DNA of 64,000 nt from Flagellimonas onchidii (lineage in GTDB: Bacteria > Bacteroidota > Bacteroidia > Flavobacteriales > Flavobacteriaceae). The translations under genes were made by a program, and so were the position numbers. Position 1 is the first letter of the stretch, and each line of letters starts with the position of its first letter. The DNA lies in assembly GCF_004804315.1 (NCBI RefSeq), contig NZ_SRXX01000012.1, positions 62,001 to 126,000 of the forward strand. The letters run 5' to 3'. A model generated the notes under the pieces. It was not told where the DNA came from. It saw only the letters and a list, made by a program, of their open reading frames with translations, and did no database searches. Shown here piece by piece: positions 47,522-55,615 of this stretch.

Positions 47522-47748
47522 AAAATCATTTTAAATGATTTTAATTGATTTATAACTAAATGATTTTCAGGAATTTAATTTTTTTTGTCATCATTTAGTT
47601 AGTTTTCAAATCAAATAAATCGGGAACAATTCGGGAACAGAACGGAAACACTCGATTTAGATTTTATTCCTTACCTTTTTAAAGAAAGCAAGTCTTTCTT
47701 AGTGATTTAACTTTCGTGTTAGGATGTTTAACCTGAAACGAAAGACAA
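47522..47748. repeat. Integrase-proximal repeats
   Basis: Contains AAAATCATTT/AAATGATTTT (47522-47542), an 11-bp perfect inverted repeat TAACTAAATGA/TCATTTAGTTA (47553-47563, 47591-47601), three spaced copies of (C/T)GGGAACA-like words at 47621, 47632 and 47642, and a hairpin CTTTCGT/ACGAAAG (47711-47717, 47738-47744) just before the int start codon. These are candidate arm-type and leader sites. Confidence 0.55.
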
Positions 47749-48981
47749 ATGAAATCTTTAAAAACTTTCAAAATTTTATTTCGTCTGGTAAAAGCCAGAG
47801 TGAAAAATGACGGTGCACCTATTTATGTCAGAATTACTGTAAACGGACAGCGCACAGAATTTAATACGGAGCTATGGTGTCCCGTTGAGGAATGGGACAA
47901 TAAAATGAATAGAGCTGTTGGCAGAACTTTAAAGGCAAGGACTTTAAATGACGAACTAGATGTCATCAAAGTCGATTTAAAAGAATCCTATAAAGAACTT
48001 CAACGAGAGGGTAAATATATAACTTCCCAATCCCTCAAAGCCCGTTATCAAGGAACCGACCATGGTAACGAAACTTTGCTTGGATTATCCAAATATCATT
48101 ATGATAAAAATAGAATCAAACTTGCAAAGGGAACTTTAAAGAATTACACCACTACAGAAACCTATCTGCGGAACTTCATTGAGAAGAGGTTTAAAACTCC
48201 AGATTTACCATTGGAGTATATTCAATATAATTTCATAGATGATTTTGAGTTGTTCCTTCGCGACCCAAAGAATCATTTAAACCCAAGGCAGCCATTGAAG
48301 AATAACGGTATAATGAAGCATATAGAACGACTAAATAAGTTAATGAGCTATGCTGAAAAACTTGGATGGATTTCAAAGCACCCATTTGAAAAATACGAAC
48401 TGAGTTATACCAAATTCAAAAATGGATTCTTAAATGAAGTACAATTGAATGACTTTGAAACAGTAGAGCTAAAGAGTCCAAAATTAAATCGAGTTAGGGA
48501 CGTATTCGTATTCTGTTGTTATACTGGTCTATCCTATATCGATGTCAAGTTGTTGAATAAAAATAATGTAGTAATGGGCATTGATGGTAATTTATGGCTA
48601 TCCCTCTATAGGGAAAAAAGTGATGAACCAGTTAAGATTCCTCTTTTGGATAAAGCAAATGCCATTTTAAAGAAGTATGAAAATTTTGATGATTCAGAAA
48701 GACTTCTTCCTGTTTGCTCCAATCAAAAAATGAATCAATACCTAAAGGAGATAGCAACTATTTGTAAAATAGATTTTAAGGTAACTTGCCATATAGCAAG
48801 GCATACGTTCGCAACTACTGTAACACTTTCCAATGGTGTACCTATTGCCACCGTTTCCAAATTACTTGGGCATGCAAAACTATCTACGACACAAATTTAT
48901 ACGAATGTTGTTGAGAAAAAACTAAGAGATGATATGAACAAATTACAGAACACCTTAAATCAAAATCAATATAGTGCATAG
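47749..48981 (+). CDS. int: Tyrosine site-specific integrase
   Basis: 410 residues. N-terminal arm-binding domain, core-binding SAM-like domain (~110-215), catalytic domain with H348-x-x-R351 (CHIARHTF), H375 (LLGHAKLS) and nucleophile Y384 (TTQIYTNV). The usual first Arg of the box I TGLR is replaced by Ser in CCYTGLSYIDV, a feature shared by the Bacteroidota element integrases. Integrates the element at the adjacent tRNA-Pro. Confidence 0.93.
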   Translation: MKSLKTFKILFRLVKARVKNDGAPIYVRITVNGQRTEFNTELWCPVEEWDNKMNRAVGRTLKARTLNDELDVIKVDLKESYKELQREGKYITSQSLKARYQGTDHGNETLLGLSKYHYDKNRIKLAKGTLKNYTTTETYLRNFIEKRFKTPDLPLEYIQYNFIDDFELFLRDPKNHLNPRQPLKNNGIMKHIERLNKLMSYAEKLGWISKHPFEKYELSYTKFKNGFLNEVQLNDFETVELKSPKLNRVRDVFVFCCYTGLSYIDVKLLNKNNVVMGIDGNLWLSLYREKSDEPVKIPLLDKANAILKKYENFDDSERLLPVCSNQKMNQYLKEIATICKIDFKVTCHIARHTFATTVTLSNGVPIATVSKLLGHAKLSTTQIYTNVVEKKLRDDMNKLQNTLNQNQYSA

Positions 48982-49095
48982 AAAATCCCAAAGTAATGCG
49001 GATAATTCAAAATGAACAAGAAAGACATGTTAATGTGGGTTTATGCAAAATTGAAGCAATAGCCAATATGTAATTTGATTATGAAAGTTAAATCA

Positions 49096-49143
49096 CAGGA
49101 AAAACTGCTATGGATATGGTAAAAGTATTGTAGCAGTTTTTTA
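49096..49143 (+). terminator. Terminator-like hairpin after integrase
   Basis: AAAACTGCTA and TAGCAGTTTT arms with ~20 bases between and a T-run afterwards. Also usable for the minus-strand mobilisation operon. Confidence 0.6.
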
Positions 49144-49166
49144 GTTTAATTCCTATCTGTTTCCAT

Positions 49167-49595
49167 TCATAGGGATTTCCGACCCTTGCGGTATACAATA
49201 TCCTCCTTTCTTAAAAAAGCTATGGTATCATATAAGTTGTCATGGGAAAGTTTATCGGGAAGCAATGCCATAGTGCAATTCTTCATCGAGTTCATTGTTT
49301 AAAGAAAACAAAGAGCCATCGCCAAAGCGAAGGGTTTTATGTTCATCTATATACATTTCAGACAATTGCATGTTTGCAATATCTATAAATTTTCTTATGG
49401 AACAAAATGGTAAATACTGAAGTAAGGTTACTAGGAGCCGTTTCTCATGGAAATAAGAAAGCTAATTGCTTCCATAAAAGTTGGTTTCTTAGGTAGTTTT
49501 TCATTTTCATTGAAGTTTTCAAGTAAAAAATTGAATGGAAAATTGAACGAGTGGAACTTGCTGCAAATATTGATTAAATCAATACACAATTGCAT
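49167..49595 (-). pseudogene. Decayed small gene after the coupling protein
   Basis: A minus-strand frame opens with ATG at 49595, 15 bases beyond the end of the coupling-protein gene, and passes through two opposite frameshifts (near 49440 and near 49257) before a TGA at 49169-49167. Conceptual join is ~143 residues, with MQLSEMYIDEHKT, RFGDGSLFSLNNELDEEL and LYDTIAFLRKEDIVYRKGR pieces. Coding character in one frame at a time is clear; the protein is not recognised. Confidence 0.6.
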
Positions 49596-49609
49596 AGCGC
49601 ATCAATACT

Positions 49610-51187
49610 TCAGGAATTAAAAATTGATTGCGCTTCTCTATGTATTTTATCGAAATTGGCTTTTAACTCTGAATCCGTAATCTTTAAGGGTTCGGGCAAT
49701 TCCCTTTTGATGATAGGTAGTTTAAATTGCGCCAGTTTGTCCTTTCCATCATAGAAAACTATAAACTCACCTTGTTTAAGCCCGTAAAAAGCACTTGCAC
49801 GGGTCTTGGCAACTTCTCTTTCCCCTTGTGTTATTCGGGTATCAAAATTCAAGTTATGACCTTTGTTCACGCTTTTAGTGGGCTTCTTAACAATCTCGAA
49901 AAAACTTTCGTAATATTTAGCGGTGTCGGGGTCATTTGCCTTGCCGAAAAATTGATAGGAAAGGTTACTTAAAATGGCTTTACTTGCTTTATCCCCATAC
50001 ATTAAATCATTCTGAATTTTATCCTGTAATACATATATGGTGGTAATATCATAACTCCGTAGGGTAGCGGGTATTCGGTGCATGTTTAAAAGCCGTAAAG
50101 TGGAAGCTTCCTCCATTAATAAAAATGACGGCAAACTACCTCGCTCGCTCATTTGTTTGGTAATAGAATGAATAACGGTTGCGATTACGGGAGATAAAGA
50201 GGTTTCTTTTTTCGGATTGTTCACAATGGAAATCAATGCAGGTTTTTTTGGATTGTTTACGTCCAAAGGAGTTTCGTCGGCAGATAGTACCATAAAGATT
50301 TTTTTAGTGCCTATTTTCTTAAAGGCATTAGCCAATGTGCTTTTTACGCCTGCCAACTGTCTATCTGAACCTACACTGTCAATGAATGCATCAGCCATCA
50401 TTTTAGACGTGATATCGGCACTAAGAAAATGCACTAGTTCATCCGTTGTCAAATATTGGTATAAAGCTATCATGTGGGGAATCGTGCAATAATGGGGGTA
50501 ATCCACTTTCAAACGCCAAATCATGCCACCTATAAGCCCTTCTACGGCATCATGGAAAAACTTTGATGCTCCGGTACTTCCACTTTCTTTAAGCTCCAAG
50601 AGATTCTCCAAAAGCACCCGTGAAATTTCGTGTACACTTTCCTCATCGGGAATGTATTTTGGGGCAATCGGATTTACCCTGTTATATATCGGGTCAAAGG
50701 AAATGATATAAAAATCCTTGTCCTTCCCTTTAAAAATTGGGTACGCCATTTCGGTAATCTCGAAGTTTTTGTAATCATGCATTACGCCACAAAAACCATT
50801 TGCTCCTAAATGCTCGAACAAACCGTAAACAACACTTTCGGTCTTGCCACTTCCGGCAGAACCGATTACAGATACTCCCCGTCTTATATTTTCAAGAACA
50901 ACATTTGCTCCTTTGGTCGGTAGAACAACCCTATATTTCTTATCCACATTGTTTGGCTGTTCATCCTTTGAAAAATGGACGAAAAAGAACAGGCTGGAAA
51001 GTGTTAAGGGCAATTTTGCATAGAGTACAATTTGAAGAAAATCCTGAAGAGGAATTCTTGGAAAATATCCAACTGCGGTAACTGCAATAGCTATAAGGAT
51101 AATATAAAATCCATACCTCACAAACCGGATTGAGAAATAGGAAACACCATTTAATAAAACCAAACTTAAAATCCATATATGTATCAT
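49610..51187 (-). CDS. Type IV coupling protein (VirD4/TraG-like, MobC)
   Basis: ATPase that passes the relaxase-DNA complex to the conjugation channel. Two N-terminal TM helices (residues ~15-45, 55-72), Walker A IGSAGSGKTE (109-118), and the conserved FLLMEEASTLRL Walker B area. 525 residues. Follows the relaxase (17 bases). Belongs to the MobC/TraG group of Bacteroidota elements. Confidence 0.9.
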   Translation of the reverse strand: MIHIWILSLVLLNGVSYFSIRFVRYGFYIILIAIAVTAVGYFPRIPLQDFLQIVLYAKLPLTLSSLFFFVHFSKDEQPNNVDKKYRVVLPTKGANVVLENIRRGVSVIGSAGSGKTESVVYGLFEHLGANGFCGVMHDYKNFEITEMAYPIFKGKDKDFYIISFDPIYNRVNPIAPKYIPDEESVHEISRVLLENLLELKESGSTGASKFFHDAVEGLIGGMIWRLKVDYPHYCTIPHMIALYQYLTTDELVHFLSADITSKMMADAFIDSVGSDRQLAGVKSTLANAFKKIGTKKIFMVLSADETPLDVNNPKKPALISIVNNPKKETSLSPVIATVIHSITKQMSERGSLPSFLLMEEASTLRLLNMHRIPATLRSYDITTIYVLQDKIQNDLMYGDKASKAILSNLSYQFFGKANDPDTAKYYESFFEIVKKPTKSVNKGHNLNFDTRITQGEREVAKTRASAFYGLKQGEFIVFYDGKDKLAQFKLPIIKRELPEPLKITDSELKANFDKIHREAQSIFNS

Positions 51188-51203
51188 AATTTCTAACGTT
51201 TAT

Positions 51204-52283
51204 TTAAACTCCGATTGAACCTGATTCGACGGCTTTTCCCAATCCTTTTTTAAGCTTATTGAAAGCCTTTATCGCTAACTGTACTTTATTGGTTGGGATG
51301 TTGGGAACATTAAGCCCTGCTTTATTGAAAGCTTTAAGGGCAATCCCTTTTTTATTGGTTGGGATTCCAGATTTATAGAGCATTTTAAGAGCGATTTCTT
51401 TTTCATTTGTTGGCAGCCCTGCCACCATTGCAAAAAACTTTTTTGGGTCTTGTCTGAACAGATTTCTATTGCTGAACCTCTCGACAAATTTTCTATCATA
51501 TCCAAAAATGGTATCGAACCTTTTTTCGGCAGCATCGAAAAATTTTTTCCTATGAAAACCCTGCTTTTCATCCTTACCGTTCAGATTCGTTGTGTTCTCT
51601 TTGAACACTGCACCAGGGGAAAGAATATGTGAATTGGTCACATCTTTTTTGCTCACGATGATATGCACATGAGTTTGTGCCCCTTCCTTTTTCATTCCTT
51701 CAGTAAGTAGCTTTCCGTTAACCTTGTGTGGTGCCCTCTCGATTAAATTGTCAATTTGTTTCTGTATTTTTTTGACGCTCCCATTAATTTCACCCCGTTC
51801 AACTTTGGCAATGTCATTCTTTAGTTTTGCAATCTGTTTTCTATAAGGGGCGTTCTGCTCTATCTTCTTATCAAATCCCATGTAGGTGCGTTCGTGTTCA
51901 ATCTTGGCATAGTATTTAATATCACTGGCCGTTATTTCCCTATCACGATGGAACGAAGCGGCATAGTCTTTCATCAATTCCCGGACATACTTTCGAAGTA
52001 GTGAAGGGTCGTTGTTTATATGTTTCAATTCCTTTGCACTTGGACTGACTGTAAGGGAATAGAATTTAGGTTCCGTTCTACGAAGTTTTCTTGTATTTCC
52101 ATCTATTTCAGAAATGACTTTTTCGGGGCTTACCTTGTCATTGTACTGGTCAAAAAAATGCTCCTGAAGCCCTGGGTGCTTTTCCTCGTTTTCTTTCTCC
52201 AGATAATTGACAAAATCGGTTGCGCTTGAGTTATAGGTTTCATTACCCCTTCCGATTTTTTGTGCTGTAATGTTAATGTGCAT
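51204..52283 (-). CDS. Relaxase-like mobilisation protein (DUF5712/MobB type)
   Basis: Nicks oriT in the conjugative transfer. The metal-binding H205-x-H207 of THVHIIVSKKD is the HxHxxxS-type relaxase motif. 359 residues. The C-terminus carries three degenerate PTN-x3-(I/L)A-(L/I)K repeats (PTNEKEIALK, PTNKKGIALK, PTNKVQLAIK), unusual enough to mention. Three bases separate it from the BfmA-type gene. Confidence 0.85.
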   Translation of the reverse strand: MHINITAQKIGRGNETYNSSATDFVNYLEKENEEKHPGLQEHFFDQYNDKVSPEKVISEIDGNTRKLRRTEPKFYSLTVSPSAKELKHINNDPSLLRKYVRELMKDYAASFHRDREITASDIKYYAKIEHERTYMGFDKKIEQNAPYRKQIAKLKNDIAKVERGEINGSVKKIQKQIDNLIERAPHKVNGKLLTEGMKKEGAQTHVHIIVSKKDVTNSHILSPGAVFKENTTNLNGKDEKQGFHRKKFFDAAEKRFDTIFGYDRKFVERFSNRNLFRQDPKKFFAMVAGLPTNEKEIALKMLYKSGIPTNKKGIALKAFNKAGLNVPNIPTNKVQLAIKAFNKLKKGLGKAVESGSIGV

Positions 52284-52286
52284 AGC

Positions 52287-52847
52287 TTATAAATTTTTAA
52301 GTGTTCTTGTGAATTTTTCAAGCTCGGCTTTTGAGATTTCAAGCTTTAAATACTCTTTGCCAAAACTGCTTTTTGCCACTGTTACTTTACTGAGGACGTA
52401 ATCAAAATCATTGGTCATGTTTTCCATCTTTTCGGCCAGTCTTTCATAGCGGATCTTTGGCACGGTGATTTCGATTTCCTGATTTTGTTCGGGTTTGTTT
52501 TCCAATAATTTTTTCTCTTTTCTTATGGGTTTTTCCTCCTTTTCATTTGCTCCAAACAGGGATAACAACATTGCATTATTCGGCTTTGTCTGGTTCACTT
52601 CTATATCCCGAATGATGGCAATGGTCGCTTCATTTCTTTTAATTGAAGTTTCGGTTCGCTGCCTATTTTTTAATATTTCTTGGATGATACTTTTGGTAAA
52701 TTTCTGGGATGGATTGAAACCGTGCCACTCGAAAAAGTCCATAATCGATTCTAAAGTGTCCGTATAAGATTTTGCCATTTTCTTTGAAAAGACACGAAAT
52801 CTAAGCACTGTACTTTTTTTAAACCGTATGGATTTGAACCCGTCCAT
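52287..52847 (-). CDS. BfmA/BtgA-type mobilisation accessory protein
   Basis: 186 residues, basic. N-terminal region (SIRFKKSTVLRFRVFSKKMAKSYTDTLESIMDFFEWHGF, given in parts) is the RHH-like DNA-binding section of BfmA/BtgA proteins that load the relaxase at oriT. First gene of the relaxase operon. The palindrome-rich stretch directly upstream is its likely target. Confidence 0.85.
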   Translation of the reverse strand: MDGFKSIRFKKSTVLRFRVFSKKMAKSYTDTLESIMDFFEWHGFNPSQKFTKSIIQEILKNRQRTETSIKRNEATIAIIRDIEVNQTKPNNAMLLSLFGANEKEEKPIRKEKKLLENKPEQNQEIEITVPKIRYERLAEKMENMTNDFDYVLSKVTVAKSSFGKEYLKLEISKAELEKFTRTLKNL

Positions 52848-53247
52848 TATTTACTTGTTAACTGGTTTTTGTCACAATTTTGAGCCCTGTTTACGGGCAT
52901 TACCAATGGAATTGTCACAATTTCAACCTTGTTTTACATTTTTCACTTTTTCCATAAACACCTGTGTTTATGGGCTTTTGCGTAGCAAATCAAATACGTA
53001 GCGTCGCTTTAGCGCGCTACCCTCTTGCTATTCCTTTTCGAGCTGCAAGCAGCCCGAAAAACAATACTTACAACAAGTTATATGTACGTGATTGGGTTAA
53101 ATGAAAAAGACGGTATTTTAAGAAATTGGAAAGATGGATTTTGAGATATTTACAATGCATTGCTTTTTTTGTTGCACATCATTAAAAAGAAAAGGACAAC
53201 TTATTAAGTTGCCCTTTTACCTGACTTCGACCAATTACCAAAACTTA
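52848..53247. other. Candidate oriT / regulatory region
   Basis: No gene. Contains TTGTCACAATTT twice (52869-52880 and 52912-52923), where TTGT-C-ACAA is a 9-base palindrome; a hairpin with ten-base arms CCATAAACAC/GTGTTTATGG (52952-52973); GTAGCG/CGCTAC around 52998-53020; and TTCG-GCTGC/GCAGC-CGAA (53037-53058). This position, before the relaxase-accessory gene, is where oriT is expected. Confidence 0.55.
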
Positions 53248-53688
53248 TTATAAAATACAGTTATCTGCAAAACTGTAATACTCTCCAAAAGGGGTAATGA
53301 TGATATGGTCAAGTACCGCTATATCTAACAGCTTAGCCGCTTCTTTAATTCGTTGGGTCAACTGTTTGTCTTGGGTGCTTGGGTTAAGGTTTCCCGACGG
53401 ATGATTATGCGCCAAGATAACGTGAACGGATAGCGCTTTGATTACCTTGTAAAACAACACCCTTAAATCTACCAATGTACCTGTAATCCCACCTCTTGAA
53501 ATTTCGATGATTTCCTTTACCCTGTTGGCATTGTTGAGCAAGACCAATTTAAATGATTCCTGAGTTTCAATATCATCAGTTTCCCAATCCTCCCAAAGTA
53601 CTTCGTAGGCATCCAATGAAGAGGTTATCTGTCGCCCCAGCTTCTGCGTTTTTTTGTTTGTCGATATTTTGCTATTTTGATGTTTCAT
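53248..53688 (-). CDS. RadC-like JAB domain protein
   Basis: 146 residues with the metalloprotease-like JAMM motif: E46, H94-x-H96, S98 and D107 in LAHNHPSGNLNPSTQD. Proteins of this kind are frequent in mobile elements; the name RadC implies a repair role that is not established. It lies between the putative oriT and ssb. Confidence 0.88.
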   Translation of the reverse strand: MKHQNSKISTNKKTQKLGRQITSSLDAYEVLWEDWETDDIETQESFKLVLLNNANRVKEIIEISRGGITGTLVDLRVLFYKVIKALSVHVILAHNHPSGNLNPSTQDKQLTQRIKEAAKLLDIAVLDHIIITPFGEYYSFADNCIL

Positions 53689-53765
53689 TAAGAAAAATTT
53701 TTAGCATTTAGACTAATGAAAAAGAGGGCAAGGCGTAACGTGGCGTGCCCTCTTTATTTTCAAAG

Positions 53766-54281
53766 TCACACTGTTTTAAGCTGCGCGTTGTCCTTCCTTT
53801 TTACTATTACTTCTAGTTCTCCGCTGTGGCTTTTTTTCCCTTTGGGTTCGTCTTTGTTTTCTTGGGTGGTGGTTTCCACCAAAATATTATCCTGCTCTTT
53901 TCCCTCTTCCGTCTGTGCTGGAATTTCGTTTATAGTGGTACTTTCACTTTTAGAACCCAACAATAAAACCTCACTTGCTACAATTTCGGTGACGTAGCAT
54001 TTAACACCCATTTCATTAGTGTAGCTTCTTGAGATAAGTTTGCCCTCAATGGCAATTTCTTTACCCTTATGGGTGTACTGCTCAATAATATCCGCCTTTT
54101 TGTCCCATGCAACTACAAAATGCCATTGTGTAGATTGCACCTTTTCGTCCTGTGCATTTCTGTAATACTCATTTGTCGCCATTGAAAAACGAGCTACTTT
54201 GATACCGTTTTCAAGGTTCATAATTTTTGGGTCGTTCCCAATGTTTCCGATTAACTGTACTTTGTTTCTTAATGTACTCAT
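53766..54281 (-). CDS. ssb: Single-stranded DNA-binding protein
   Basis: 171 residues. OB fold (MSTLRNKVQLIGNIGNDPKI ... FVVAWDKKADI) followed by a Glu/Lys-rich disordered tail. It lacks the acidic DDDIPF-type end of chromosomal SSBs, so it is likely the element's own protein, protecting transferred strands. Confidence 0.9.
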   Translation of the reverse strand: MSTLRNKVQLIGNIGNDPKIMNLENGIKVARFSMATNEYYRNAQDEKVQSTQWHFVVAWDKKADIIEQYTHKGKEIAIEGKLISRSYTNEMGVKCYVTEIVASEVLLLGSKSESTTINEIPAQTEEGKEQDNILVETTTQENKDEPKGKKSHSGELEVIVKRKDNAQLKTV

Positions 54282-54284
54282 GAC

Positions 54285-54431
54285 TTAAAAATTTAAAAGA
54301 TTAATATTAGATTTTGCCTTATCCAAAAGGCTTTTAAAAATTGATTTACTAATTATAATTTGATGTGCTTTTGTTCCCTGTTCTTTTAACTTTTGCATGG
54401 CTTCTGATTTACGGGTTTTGCAAAATTTCAT
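54285..54431 (-). CDS. Small basic protein ahead of ssb
   Basis: 48 codons, ATG 54431-54429 to TAA 54287-54285, ending three bases before the ssb ATG, which suggests translational coupling. Basic, mainly helical (KSEAMQKLKEQGTKAHQ). Not recognised. It is too short for usual gene callers; the spacing is its main support. Confidence 0.5.
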   Translation of the reverse strand: MKFCKTRKSEAMQKLKEQGTKAHQIIISKSIFKSLLDKAKSNINLLNF

Positions 54432-55204
54432 CTTATTTGTTCTTTTTTATTAGATGTAATCCAAGTTTCATTTAAGGGGGTGTTTGTTTGATTCTTGCGT
54501 GCGTAGCACAATAAACAATGTGGGTTTTGTCAAGACTTTTAAGAGAAAATCGGGAGTGTTTGCGACGTAGAAAAATCCTTGGATTTTCAAGGAAGTAGAA
54601 ACCCTATTTTTTATTAAAACTTGCCGGTGGTCTTGACAAGTTCCATAAGGGAGTTAGAAATTCTTTTAAACTCATTTGGCGACGTGAGTGTACGGAAAGT
54701 TAAGCTCACTAGACTGATGTGGTTAAACTAGAATTGCTTATTCCATGCCTATTTTTCGCTTGCGCCGAAAAATAATAAAGGCATTTTTTATTATCAGACC
54801 CCTTAAATGTATAAGTCAAAGTTTTGATTTTTAGAAATTATAAAGCAAAATCCAAAGAGGTTTTTTGCCGATAATTACGTTAAGAAAATCAGAAGTTTGA
54901 CGCTTCCTATTAAAACATCTAATTTTCAAAGCCTTTTATTTTTGAAAAGGGAAACACCAGTTTTAGGGTACTGGAGAAACCTTTTTTGAAATTGACTTTA
55001 TGCAATTGCTTAGACTGATTTGAAAAGTTTTTTGTCCAATTTTTCCTAGGCAGGAAAACGCTTTTTCAAAGAGTTTATCGGATAATTTGTGAAGTCATGG
55101 CATTACCATGTGACAATTATAATTTGTATTTGTTTTGTTGAAAATTCAATTTCAGTTTCGGCAATATGTAGTCCATGGGGACATACTTTTCTATAAAACC
55201 TAAA
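54432..55204. other. Gene-poor, AT-rich stretch in the ICE
   Basis: No convincing gene. Hairpin ATGCCT-ATTTTTCG/CGAAAAAT-AGGCAT at 54745-54784, and GTCAAGAC/GTCTTGAC inverted words at 54529-54536 and 54630-54637. Otherwise low complexity. Confidence 0.5.
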
Positions 55205-55525
55205 CCGTCCAAAAGTCTTTTTGAAGCCTTCCATAAAAACAAGAGATTGGAAATCATGTTCATACAACCGGAAAGCCCTTGAAATGTATTCATGGAACGG
55301 TTGAACAGGCATTATCGTGAGGGCGTACCTGATGTATATTGGTTCAATGACCTGCACCAAATAAGAAGATAGACCAAAAAATGGTTGAAAGATTACAATA
55401 TAGAGAACCCGCACTCGGCACTGAGGTACATGCCACCGAGGGAATACAGAAACCACTTCGGAGAAGAATTCTTTCCCGAAACAAACATTATTAATCAAAA
55501 ATTGTTGAATTTAGAGCTGTCCTAA
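55205..55525 (+). pseudogene. Remnant of an IS3-family transposase (OrfB C-terminus)
   Basis: One continuous frame with two in-frame stops (TGA 55280-55282, TAG 55370-55372) that reads like the end of an IS3-type DDE transposase: FIQPESP, FMERLNRHYREGVPDVYWF, WLKDYNIENPHSAL, YMPPREY, ending at TAA 55523-55525. The upstream part, including the catalytic D, D residues, is missing, and no inverted repeats were found. Nonfunctional. Confidence 0.75.
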
Positions 55526-55567
55526 AAAGCATATGATTTCAGAAAGGGTAAGGCTACAGCACTATTA

Positions 55568-55584
55568 GGAAAAACAAGAATACC
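55568..55584 (+). repeat. 17-bp repeat before the giant helicase gene
   Basis: GGAAAAACAAGAATACC is matched by the reverse complement of 60780-60796 at 15 of 17 bases. The preceding ATTAGGAAAA also recurs, in direct orientation, at 60751-60760. Confidence 0.5.
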
Positions 55585-55615
55585 AGGAAGATATTATTTT
55601 CTTGTTTATTAATTT

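Noticed and set aside
55103..55498. Minus-strand frame of 131 codons
   Set aside because: It is antisense to the IS3 remnant, whose plus-strand pieces read as transposase; the antisense protein has no family features.
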